20,448 nucleotides of DNA, from positions 1 through 20,448 of the forward strand of contig CAZVME010000059.1 of assembly GCA_964628835.1 (NCBI GenBank), written 5' to 3'. Positions 8,264-15,326 of the stretch are shown here, in pieces. This DNA comes from JAAGZL01 sp964628835 (lineage in GTDB: Bacteria; Pseudomonadota; Gammaproteobacteria; Chromatiales; Chromatiaceae). How positions within the stretch are numbered: position 1 is the stretch's first letter; each line of letters begins with the position of its first letter. A program made the translations under genes and the position numbers. A model generated the notes under the pieces. It saw only the letters and a program-made list of their open reading frames with translations, searched no databases and had not been told where the DNA came from.

Positions 8264-8410
8264 GGCTGGTATCTGCTTGACGAGGGCGAGGCCGAGGATG
8301 CGATTGAGAAGGCATTGAGAGTTTACAGCTGGTGCATATATGAAAGGTTATATAACGACCATGCTCAGCAGGATAGGTTCTTTACATGGGAATTTTTTAG
8401 ATCGAAATAG
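8264..8410 (+). other. Short open frame without a start codon, possible gene remnant
   Basis: This 48-codon frame between stops reads like protein (LLDEGEAEDAIEKALRVYSW at its start), with charged, helix-forming composition. It lacks an ATG or GTG start and a ribosome site. It fills most of the 180-base gap between the second barrel-like gene and the DUF2092 gene. It may be the tail of a lost gene or chance; no family is recognised. Confidence 0.2.
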
Positions 8411-8431
8411 CTGTGTAGTAGGAGGTGCTTG

Positions 8432-9214
8432 ATGCGCAAATTAAGAAAGAAATACATATTTGGTTTGCTAATGTATGTAGCGTCATTCGGAGTTTTATCC
8501 GCTGTTTTGGCTGCTGATGATATAGACCAAGATGCGCTGGCAATCCTAGAACGTTCCAGTAACTTTCTTGTAAAGGCAAACAATTTCAGTATGCATGCTG
8601 AGATTGGTTTTGATGTGGTGCAGCCATCCGGCCAAAAGATCGAGTTCGGCGCAATGCGCAAGGTGACAATACGACGTCCTAATCGCGTCCATATCGGTTT
8701 CCAGCGCAGAGATGGACAGGCAGGTGAGGTCTTCTTTAATGGTGAAGACATCATCATGTTTAATAAAGTTGAGAATGCCTATTCCAAGGCAGCAAGACCG
8801 GGAAACATCGAAAATGCCCTTGAATTTCTCACCAATGAGCTCAAAGTGCCAATCCCATTGCAGAACTTCATTTCTGCAGACACCGACAAGGTGATTGTGA
8901 GCGAGGTAATTACAGGTCGTTATGGGGGGGAATCTATTATTGATGGTGTACCCTGTGACCACCTGGCTTTCCAGATGAAGGAAGTGGATTACCAGATCTG
9001 GATCGAACGGGGACAACAACCACTCCCGCGCCGTCTTGTTATTACCTACAAGCAGGAAGAAGGTCAGCCTCAGTTTTGGGCACAGATTATAAACTGGGAT
9101 CTGGCCCCTGATGTATCCGATTCTAGTTTTAACTTTGAACCACCAAAGAATGCAGAGCAGATTCCATTTATCGCTGTTAAAGCGAAGGCTGCTTTGATGG
9201 GAGGAGATAAATAA
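8432..9214 (+). CDS. DUF2092-family exported protein
   Basis: This 260-residue protein has a signal peptide (KYIFGLLMYVASFGVLSAVL, cleavage near VLA-ADD). The mature protein has the DUF2092 pattern: DQDALAILERSSNFLVKANNF near the start, RKVTIRRPNRVHIGFQR in the middle, GVPCDHLAFQ and DYQIWIERG, then LPRRLVITYK and a final FNFEPPKNAEQIPF. The family is thought to resemble the lipoprotein-carrier (LolA-like) half-barrel fold, but its role is not established. ATG 8432 is chosen over the adjacent TTG 8429 because GGAGG at 8421 is ideally spaced. Its TAA overlaps the next ATG by one base (TAATG), so the next gene is probably translated by coupling. Confidence 0.87.
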   Translation: MRKLRKKYIFGLLMYVASFGVLSAVLAADDIDQDALAILERSSNFLVKANNFSMHAEIGFDVVQPSGQKIEFGAMRKVTIRRPNRVHIGFQRRDGQAGEVFFNGEDIIMFNKVENAYSKAARPGNIENALEFLTNELKVPIPLQNFISADTDKVIVSEVITGRYGGESIIDGVPCDHLAFQMKEVDYQIWIERGQQPLPRRLVITYKQEEGQPQFWAQIINWDLAPDVSDSSFNFEPPKNAEQIPFIAVKAKAALMGGDK

Positions 9215-9678
9215 TGATGAACAAATATTATCGTTGGATCTCCTGTTTTACTGTTCTGTTAGTATCATCGTCACTCGCACTCCAGGTTGAGGCCCGAGGG
9301 CCTGGAAATGGTCACCGAGGTGGCGGTGGAAGCTTTTCACGCAGTGGACCAGCAGCCAGAGGATCAGTACGGCCTACACGACATGCTAAACCGGCTAGAA
9401 AGTCTGGAAGACGCGATACACAAAGGGACATCCGTGAAGAAAGACGTGATACCAGGCGCGATATACGTGAAGAACACCATGATTGGCATGAAGACCGCTG
9501 GCGCCGGCGCGTGGGGGCTGCCCTGACAATTTCGGTTTTCCGTTCGTTAACGTGTGGGGTGCAAAGAATCATCGTAAATGGCATCGTATATTACCGCTGT
9601 GGAGGAACTTGGTATAGACGTGGAAACCAAGGCGGTGACATAGTCTATATCGTGATCAAGGCACCAGCGGGTTATTAG
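9214..9678 (+). CDS. Small Arg/Gly-rich exported protein with tandem 11-residue repeats
   Basis: This is a 154-residue protein with a signal peptide (ISCFTVLLVSSSLALQVEA, cleavage before RGPG). It continues with a Gly-rich stretch and a basic region. Two tandem copies of an 11-residue unit, RRDTQRDIREE and RRDTRRDIREE, occupy residues 66-87. A His/Trp/Arg patch follows (EEHHDWHEDRWRRR). The C-terminal part has a short hydrophobic segment and then the pattern IVNGIVYYRCGGTWYRRG, ending in IVIKAPAGY. Similar YYxCGGxWYxxxxxGxxxxYVVVxPPxGY endings occur in small periplasmic proteins of unknown function, so the C-terminus is probably the conserved domain. It shares an overlap (TAATG) with the DUF2092 gene, and GGGAGGAG precedes its start. 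Function is unknown. Confidence 0.75.
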   Translation: MMNKYYRWISCFTVLLVSSSLALQVEARGPGNGHRGGGGSFSRSGPAARGSVRPTRHAKPARKSGRRDTQRDIREERRDTRRDIREEHHDWHEDRWRRRVGAALTISVFRSLTCGVQRIIVNGIVYYRCGGTWYRRGNQGGDIVYIVIKAPAGY

Positions 9679-10023
9679 TATCTAAGGCGGTGCACCTGAG
9701 CGGACTAGGAAAATGGGATAAATAATTTCAAAGCCACACTCCCTGCATCTTCAGTCGACTCTATCACTGGGCAACACCCTAGTAGGTTTATCCTCGGAGA
9801 CATTTGCTTGGCTTTTTAAAGACTAAAGAACACCAGGCTTTTTTAAAAATCGATAACCTGGAAAAAATAGGCTCAATTACGAATGCCACGCCGTCGCTGG
9901 GTGCGGTCACCGATTCCTTCACTCTCTCTGGGTAGATAGAGCCAGAGTTGATTGACCCAGCTTTAAATTTAGGTTTTATTCTGCGGTGTCGCCATTTATC
10001 TGAACCCGGAATAATTATGCCGA
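9679..10023. other. Gene-free stretch between convergent transcription units
   Basis: This stretch separates the rightward cluster from the leftward HD-domain gene. No convincing gene or RNA is seen. A weak inverted repeat CCAGG (9833-9837)/CCTGG (9857-9861) is followed by an A-run on the + strand, so it is not a standard terminator. A short - strand frame near 9880-9970 has no start. Confidence 0.5.
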
Positions 10024-11343
10024 TTAGGACAGCATCTGCATCGAAAACCGGGCGATCTGCGCCCAGTCATAGGTAGATATATCCTGCGCATGCGCCAGAT
10101 TATTACGCAACGACTGAATCTGTTTTAGCACCTTCTTGGCTGCGTTCTTTGAATTGAAACCTATCCTGGAAAGAAGTCCTGGATCGTTGATAAGCAGTAG
10201 GCCTTTGTCTGCCAACTGCAGGCAGTCAATCAGTTCGCAGTGCTGATTGAGCCGCGTTCTCTCCTGCTGCAGTTTCTGCGCCAACTTCAGCCTTGATTCC
10301 GGTATCAGCTCTCGCCACTCGCGATGGCCGAAGTGACTCCTGACCAACTCTGTTATGCGCATTTCCATCAATGTGGTAATGCCAAACAGCCACATTCTTA
10401 CGTATGGCTTGTTCATGTCGTTGCGGCTGATAACACCCTGGATCTGCCCCAGTATAGAGATGAAACAGTAGTCATGCCGGGTCAGCACATGGATCACCTC
10501 GGCAAACCCCGAATCGCCGGAAAGAATCTGGTCGGAGGAGAAGGCCCGGCTGAACGTACCGCAAATTCCTTCCGCTCCAAGATGGTTTCGGGCGATGAAT
10601 CCGTTCACTTCACCGCCAACCCGTACGGTCGCCACGGGGCGGTGATGCTCCCCCAGTGATTCTGTTGCCCTCGTAACAGGTGTTTCGCCATCGAATGAAA
10701 GCAGAGGTTCAGCGATGTCTTTGGCTGTGAATAGTTCGTTGTACTGTCGCTTAAAATGTGATGAGAAGGCAATATCATCGGATGGACCGGTATCGGAACT
10801 TTCTATGCCCGCCTGCATTTTTCCAATGCGTGCAACGCTCTTTGCCATGGTGTTGCGGGCGCGACGCATCAATCCCTTGTCCGCTTCCGTCAATACTCCA
10901 AGCAAGGGCTCCATTTCGTTCAAATAGACCCTGGCAAAACGCGAGTCGTGCTTGGTGATATCCTTGCAATTGTCGATGAGATCAGCCAGTTTTATTGTCT
11001 GCGCGCGCGCCGATGACTGCGCCAGATGTTCCCTATCGATAGCTTTTCTCACTGAGCGGTTGCCATCTCCCGGCTTGCTGACGTCCGTCAGTTCTCGAAC
11101 CAGTTGTGCGACCGAAGAGCCGAATTCACGTTCTATATCATTGAGTGTCGCCGATGTGTCTTCAACGGCATCATGCAGCCATGCCGCGGCGACCATCTCC
11201 TCGTCGTCTGTGACTGAGGCAACGATCTTAGCCACCTGATCTAGATGAACAGTGTAGGGCTGTCCGCTGTACTTTCGGCTGTGATCGATGCGCTGATGGG
11301 CTTCCGTTGCAAAGTGAATGGCCCTGTTGATGAGATCAGACAT
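10024..11343 (-). CDS. Rel/SpoT-type HD hydrolase fused to CBS-like pair and HEPN-like domain
   Basis: This is a 439-residue protein in three parts. Residues 1-175 form a Rel/SpoT/MESH1-type HD domain with all key positions: His33 in YTVHLDQVA, LHDAVED with His57-Asp58 and Glu61-Asp62, and KLADLIDN with Asp121 and Asn125. It should therefore hydrolyse (p)ppGpp or a related nucleotide. No synthetase domain is present. Residues about 195-320 look like two CBS-type repeats (VATVRVGGEVNGFIARNHL; CFISILGQIQGVISRNDM), usually nucleotide sensors. Residues about 325-439 are helical and end with RNNLAH at 413-418, the Rx4H motif of HEPN domains, which in many cases are RNases. ATG 11343 has AGGA six bases upstream. 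The gene stands alone. The combination suggests a nucleotide-gated stress or defence role, which is inference. Confidence 0.82.
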   Translation of the reverse strand: MSDLINRAIHFATEAHQRIDHSRKYSGQPYTVHLDQVAKIVASVTDDEEMVAAAWLHDAVEDTSATLNDIEREFGSSVAQLVRELTDVSKPGDGNRSVRKAIDREHLAQSSARAQTIKLADLIDNCKDITKHDSRFARVYLNEMEPLLGVLTEADKGLMRRARNTMAKSVARIGKMQAGIESSDTGPSDDIAFSSHFKRQYNELFTAKDIAEPLLSFDGETPVTRATESLGEHHRPVATVRVGGEVNGFIARNHLGAEGICGTFSRAFSSDQILSGDSGFAEVIHVLTRHDYCFISILGQIQGVISRNDMNKPYVRMWLFGITTLMEMRITELVRSHFGHREWRELIPESRLKLAQKLQQERTRLNQHCELIDCLQLADKGLLLINDPGLLSRIGFNSKNAAKKVLKQIQSLRNNLAHAQDISTYDWAQIARFSMQMLS

Positions 11344-11436
11344 TTCCGGTCCTGTGTGTGAAGCCTATAACCATGGGCAGCCATCTGCCTGAAGTTAGGG
11401 CGGTGAAAAAAGGAAGCCGCGCCAAAACAAGTCGCC

Positions 11437-11721
11437 TTAGCGCGTCTCGCAGGCATCATCTCGATAACCTTGTGCAGCTGGATCGGCACATGCCACACAT
11501 GCGTTGGAGTAGGTTTTCCAATCCGACTCAAGCCTTGGGTCTCGTGTCGCACAGACTGGTTGGTATACCTGGGCACACATCTCGGGGCGTGGATCTGTAC
11601 AGAGTATAAGGTCACCTGCATCTGACGTTTTTTGAGGATTGCATGCAGTGGTGATAAAGCAAGCTAGCGCAACGCAACTGCGGAGCGGTGCGTTAAAAGC
11701 TCTGAGGCTGTTACTGTTCAT
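11437..11721 (-). CDS. Kazal-type protease-inhibitor-like lipoprotein
   Basis: This is a 94-residue protein. The N-terminus (SLRAFNAPLRSCVALACFIT) is followed by TTAC with Cys27, which could be a lipoprotein cleavage site. The mature part has the Kazal cysteine arrangement: MCAQVYQPVCATRDP, a spacer, then WKTYSNACVACADPA and a final Cys. Compare the family pattern C...YxPVCG...TYxNxCxxxC. Such domains inhibit serine proteases, in eukaryotes mostly; bacterial copies are usually small lipoproteins. ATG 11721 is preferred to ATG 11745 because GGAG lies nine bases upstream and the signal then starts cleanly. It lies upstream of, and in the same direction as, the HD-domain gene, with 93 bases between them. 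The target protease is unknown. Confidence 0.78.
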   Translation of the reverse strand: MNSNSLRAFNAPLRSCVALACFITTACNPQKTSDAGDLILCTDPRPEMCAQVYQPVCATRDPRLESDWKTYSNACVACADPAAQGYRDDACETR

Positions 11722-11810
11722 ATAACGTTGCTCCAATCGATCCATAAAATTACAATAATTTTAGTGCGGTATCATTATCTGAATTTTTATTGCATTGGCC
11801 AATGGCAATA

Positions 11811-12104
11811 TCAGGAATCCCTAACCAATTGGGGGATCGCGCGCAGGATATGCCAATCGATATCCGGCAAGAATGCCGCCTTTGCGCCTTCCAGCGTTGC
11901 AGCTACTTCTATATTGAGACCAGCCTCGTCTCTTAGTTGAGCCATCCTATCCATCGTGCTGGGATGGTTTCGAGGCGGGACGATGATAAGCTTTGGCAGG
12001 TTGCGCCCATGACGCCTGGCATGTTCAGCCACTAAACGGGCAAAAAAGACGATCTCATCAAAGACTTCTTTAGGTTCCCCAATCATAATCTCTGTAAGGT
12101 CCAT
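11811..12104 (-). CDS. 97-residue protein of unknown function
   Basis: The sequence reads as a compact alpha/beta domain: a helix (GEPKEVFDEIVFFARLVAEH), a basic turn (ARRHGRNLPK), a strand LIIVPP, another helix (MDRMAQLRDEAG), a strand IEVAATL and a last helix with GAKAAFLPDIDWH. I do not recognise a family. No signal peptide is present. ATG 12104 has a modest AGG seven bases upstream. The frame stays open upstream for four more codons to a TGA at 12117-12119. The frame beyond that TGA also looks coding, so this could be the second half of a gene split by a nonsense codon. It may equally be a separate, translationally coupled gene. Confidence 0.55.
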   Translation of the reverse strand: MDLTEIMIGEPKEVFDEIVFFARLVAEHARRHGRNLPKLIIVPPRNHPSTMDRMAQLRDEAGLNIEVAATLEGAKAAFLPDIDWHILRAIPQLVRDS

Positions 12105-12116
12105 GATGACCTGGTC

Positions 12117-12254
12117 TCAGGAATCATCGAGCGCGATTAAAATTTCTTCCTCACGGATCTCCAGGCTGAAGAAATTATCCAGGGTCAGGATCGTCCCAGT
12201 GTTTTGAATAAGCTCCAAAAAGATTTCTCCTGATTGATTAAAGGCCAAGTTCAA
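12117..12254 (-). CDS. Short open frame (45 codons), possible first half of a split gene
   Basis: The frame begins with TTG at 12254 or 12248 and ends at a TGA. It encodes an acidic peptide with two strand-like stretches (GEIFLELIQNTGTILTLD and FFSLEIREEEILIAL). It lies just after the stop of the DUF4124 gene and exactly in frame with the 97-residue gene that follows. No ATG is present, and AAGG upstream is a weak ribosome site. Either it is a real small protein or it is the start of a longer gene broken by the TGA. Confidence 0.35.
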   Translation of the reverse strand: MNLAFNQSGEIFLELIQNTGTILTLDNFFSLEIREEEILIALDDS

Positions 12255-12258
12255 TCTA

Positions 12259-12726
12259 CTACCTTTTTGGCGCACGGCGAGGAATGGGTTGAATTGTTAC
12301 TGGCGGCGGCTTATCTGGCTCATAAATAGGGTGCTCATCGGAAGGATCAGGACCTGTAGTAGGGATATGCCGCTTAGCCCTGTTCCTGAATTTTAATCGG
12401 TCCGGGTCGGCATTAACTCCAGTTATGCTTGTTTCCTCTGGAATTTCCTGAATGTCTTCTTTAGCGGCTTTTTCTCGCGCCTTCCGTTCTGCTTCCAATG
12501 CTTCGCCCTTTTGTTTAATTACTTTGGCCTTATCCCTGGCCTGTTTGATCTGTTCGGGAGAGGGGCCAGGTTTGGTTTCTACAGATTCTATTTTAACCGC
12601 ATCAGCAGGGGGGATCGTTGAATATGTCTGGTTTCCTGCCTCGTCCACAGATTTATAGATTGTTTCAGTGGAAGCAAAAAGAGGAAGTAGAAGCAAAGAA
12701 CATGCAATGCTAATCAGCTTTTTCAT
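12259..12726 (-). CDS. DUF4124 domain-containing exported protein
   Basis: This 155-residue protein has a signal peptide (MKKLISIACSLLLLPLFAST). It is followed directly by the DUF4124 core, TIYKSVDEAGNQTYSTIPP, which reads like the usual YKWVDxxGxxxYSDxPP motif. A charged, probably coiled-coil stretch follows (PEQIKQARDKAKVIKQKGEA and onward, to about residue 95). The C-terminal third is rich in Pro and Arg and ends in PIPRRAPKR. Such proteins are common in gammaproteobacteria and are exported; their function is not known. ATG 12726 has GAGG eight bases upstream. The start lies 140 bases from the left end of the IS21-family element, so the promoter region is probably intact. Confidence 0.85.
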   Translation of the reverse strand: MKKLISIACSLLLLPLFASTETIYKSVDEAGNQTYSTIPPADAVKIESVETKPGPSPEQIKQARDKAKVIKQKGEALEAERKAREKAAKEDIQEIPEETSITGVNADPDRLKFRNRAKRHIPTTGPDPSDEHPIYEPDKPPPVTIQPIPRRAPKR

Positions 12727-12866
12727 ATCCGGTTCCTCATAAGTAGTCAGAATAAAACATCCACCGTTTAGGGCAACTCTGATTAATTCCTGAAATCGTA
12801 TACCATTGATCTATTGATCACCAGCGCTGAGAAAATGATGAAGCAACAAAGCTTAGAAGCCACAGG

Positions 12867-12892
12867 TGTTAAATTGCACCGAAAAGTGACCC
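12867..12892 (+). repeat. Left terminal inverted repeat of the IS21-family element
   Basis: This is the outer 26-base terminal repeat, matched by 15301-15326 in inverted orientation (24/26). An inner copy of the repeat follows at 12896-12916. These are expected transposase binding sites. Confidence 0.92.
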
Positions 12893-12932
12893 GGCATTTG
12901 CACTGAAAACTGACCCACCTAACCAAGCCAGA

Positions 12933-13705
12933 TTATGGCTTATTTCTTGGGTTTTCGTTTAGTTTTTTCTCCTTATTACTGGTTGAGTTTTTGAACCGGT
13001 AACTGTCATTGCCGGTTTCAATGATATGGCAGTGATGAGTCAGTCGATCAAGCAGTGCGGTCGTCATCTTTTCATCACCAAACACATTCGGCCATTCAAT
13101 GAAGCTAAGATTGGTAATAATAATGCTGGTGCGTTCGTAGAGCTTGCTGAGTAAATGAAATAGCAAGGCACTACCTGTTTGGCTGAAGGGGAGATAACCC
13201 AGTTCATCAAGGATCACCAGATCCGTGTGCATCAACCTATTCGCCATTCTCCCTTGCTTTCCAAGCTGTTTTTCCTGTTCCAGCAGGTTCACCAGTTCAA
13301 TGGTCGATAAAAAGCGAATACGTTTATGATGATATTGAATAGCCTGTACCGCGATTGCAGTTGCTAGATGAGTTTTACCAGTACCAGGGCCACCCACAAA
13401 AACAACATTCTGGGCTTCGGCCATAAACTCACAGTGATGCAGTGCAGTAATCAGTTCTTCGTTCACCTCACTTTGGGTAAAATCAAAGCCTATCAGATCA
13501 CGGTATGCCGGGAAGCGTGCGACCTTCATTTGATACTGGATAGAACGCACTTCTCGTTCAGCGACTTCGGCTTTGAGTAATTGCTGTAGTATGGGTTCTG
13601 TTTACTGTAAGCAGGTGAGGCCTGCTCGGACAGCTCGGCAATGCTTTGTGCCATACCATGAAGCTTCAATAATTTCATCGTTGCTATCGTGGTATCAACG
13701 GACAT
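12933..13705 (-). pseudogene. istB: istB, IS21 helper ATPase, frameshifted
   Basis: IstB is the AAA+ ATPase that assists IstA in IS21 transposition. The N-terminal part (from ATG 13705, MSVDTTIATMKLLKLHGMAQ) reads normally as far as SPAYSKQ. It then leaves frame, and the expected continuation EPILQQLLKAEVAEREVRSI is found in the next frame. There the join also carries a TAA in place of a likely CAA. The remainder has the intact Walker A GGPGTGKTHLA and Walker B LVILDELGYLPF motifs and ends with a Lys/Asn-rich tail. A one-base deletion near 13605 plus a nonsense change explains the break. The start overlaps the end of istA by 11 bases, as is normal for the family. Confidence 0.9.
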
Positions 13706-15221
13706 GGCGTTTCCCCCGCAAGTGATCATAACGACCAGTATCGGCCTTGGGTTCCTTTACGAGCGTAAGCTCAGGGCGGGGCTTGAGCAATGCTGGTCTT
13801 GGCTTATCCAATAAGCGGTTAAGGCAGTTGATGACATGTTGTTTAGAAGGACTGCCACTAGTCAGTGCAGCGGTAATGGCTTGTTCTACCTCGTGTTCAT
13901 CATGTTGCAGCACCAGTGCCAGTATATCGACCATATCCCGATCACCACCTGGGTGCTTGAGTAATTGCTTTTGTAGTTTATGGAAGCTTTCTGGCAGTTC
14001 CTTGAAGGGTGCTCCATTGCGCAATGCACCAGGCTTACGCTGCAACACGGCTAGATAATGACGCCAGTCATAGATTGTTTGTCCCTTTTGGTTGTGGTCT
14101 CGCGTGAATACACGTTGGTGTTCGGCAATCACCTTCTCCTCTGCAACCATCACCAATCTATGCGCATAGACATGTAAGCTGATGGGGCGGTTGGCAAAAG
14201 AAGCTGGCATACTGTAACGATTATTATCAAAGGTAATCAGGCAAGTAGATGAAACCCGCTTACTGTGTTCAATATATCCATCAAAGGGCGCCCGAATCGA
14301 CATCAGGCAAACCACTTCATCTTGCCAGACATCGGCAATCATTCTGTCTTTGTACTCAGGATGATGGATCTCTTGCCATAAGGTTTTACAGCGCTGTTCC
14401 AGCCGTGAGTTCAGCGTATCAAGATCAGCAAATGCTGGTGCCTGATGCCAAATACGATACCTGGAATCTCTGACATTCTTTTCTATCTGGCCTTTCTCCC
14501 AGCCTGCGGCTGGGTTACAAAAATCAGACTCAAACATGAAGTGGCTGACCATGACCTCAAAACGGGCATTAACCACACGCTTTTTACTGCGATGGACCTT
14601 ATCAACAGCGGTCTTCATATTGTCATAGATACCACGCTTTGGCACACCGCCTAGCACCCTGAAGGCATGGTTATGCGCATCAAAGAGCATCTCCTGGGTT
14701 TGCAGGGGGTAAGCACGCAGAAAGAACGCACGGCTGTTGCTGAGCTTGAACTAGGCAATTTGCAGCTTGGTGCTCTTGCCACCCAGAACAACATAATTCT
14801 CACTCCAGTCAAACTGAAAAGCTTCTCCTGGGGTAAAGACCAGTGGTACATATGTGCCGCTACTGGCTACACGTGAAGCTTCCTGCTGTTGTGCCCGCCA
14901 ATCCCTGGCAAAGGCGGCAACACGGTCATAGGAACCGGTATAACCAAGTGGCACCAAATTATAAAATAGCTGCTTTACTGACAGACGCTGTTTGCGTTTA
15001 CGTCGTGACTCCCGGTGCAGCCAGCTGGTTAGCGTATTGGCATAGTCGTCCAGCCTACTTGGGGGTTTGGGCCTTGAATACTTCGGCTCGACAATACCAC
15101 TTGCCAGATATTTACGGACTGTATTACGAGAAAGTCCGGTTCTCTTAGCTATCTGCCGAATACTGATCTTATCGCGGTGTTTCCACCGCCTGATTACACT
15201 TAATAATGCCACGTCTATCAC
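13695..15221 (-). pseudogene. istA: istA, IS21 DDE transposase, interrupted by an amber stop
   Basis: IstA is the DDE transposase of IS21 elements. The N-terminal helix-turn-helix (ISIRQIAKRTGLSRNTVRKY) and the first catalytic region (EAFQFDWSENYVVLGG) are followed by a single TAG at 14751-14753. The frame then continues without shift as FKLSNSRAFFLRAYPLQTQE and then MLFDAHNHAFRVLGGVPKRG, through the second Asp region (RGIYDNMKTAVD) to the C-terminal Mu-type domain. One C-to-T change from CAG would give this stop, so the inactivation looks recent. The start may be GTG 15212, which has GGAG eight bases upstream, instead of GTG 15221, which overlaps that ribosome site. The element therefore cannot make full-length transposase without readthrough. 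Confidence 0.92.
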
Positions 15222-15300
15222 TCCTTTTGTCTCCTGCTGGTTCTTCAGCAGGTCAGGATTACACGTGGGTCAATTTTCGGTGCAAATAATGGGGCTTAGT

Positions 15301-15326
15301 GGGTCACTTTTGGATGCAATTTAACA
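15301..15326 (-). repeat. Right terminal inverted repeat of the IS21-family element
   Basis: This is the outer 26-base repeat, with an inner copy at 15267-15290. It differs from the left end at two positions only. Confidence 0.92.

Larger units (their letters stand above)
12867..15326 (-). mobile_element. IS21-family insertion sequence, full length but decayed
   Basis: This element of 2460 bases is bounded by inverted repeats that match in 24 of 26 positions, both starting TGTTAAATTGCA. Each end also carries a second, inner copy of the repeat (core ATTTGCACYGAAAAYTGACC), the multiple-terminal-repeat layout typical of IS21 elements. Inside are istA and istB in the usual order and overlap. Both genes are damaged, so it cannot move by itself. 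I see no target duplication in the immediate flanks (CACAGG on the left, GGGGTC on the right), which suggests drift since insertion or a rearrangement. Confidence 0.93.

Noticed and set aside
9833..9861. CCAGG/CCTGG hairpin as a terminator for the left cluster
   Set aside because: Only five pairs with a long loop and followed by A rather than T on the + strand.
9880..9970. Short - strand frame reading QLWLYLPRESEGIGDRTQ
   Set aside because: No start codon, immediately preceded by a stop and with no recognised relative; too short to call a gene fragment.
12117..12119. Selenocysteine decoding at the in-frame TGA
   Set aside because: No evident SECIS-like structure was identified and the protein has no redox motif; a nonsense mutation or separate genes are simpler.
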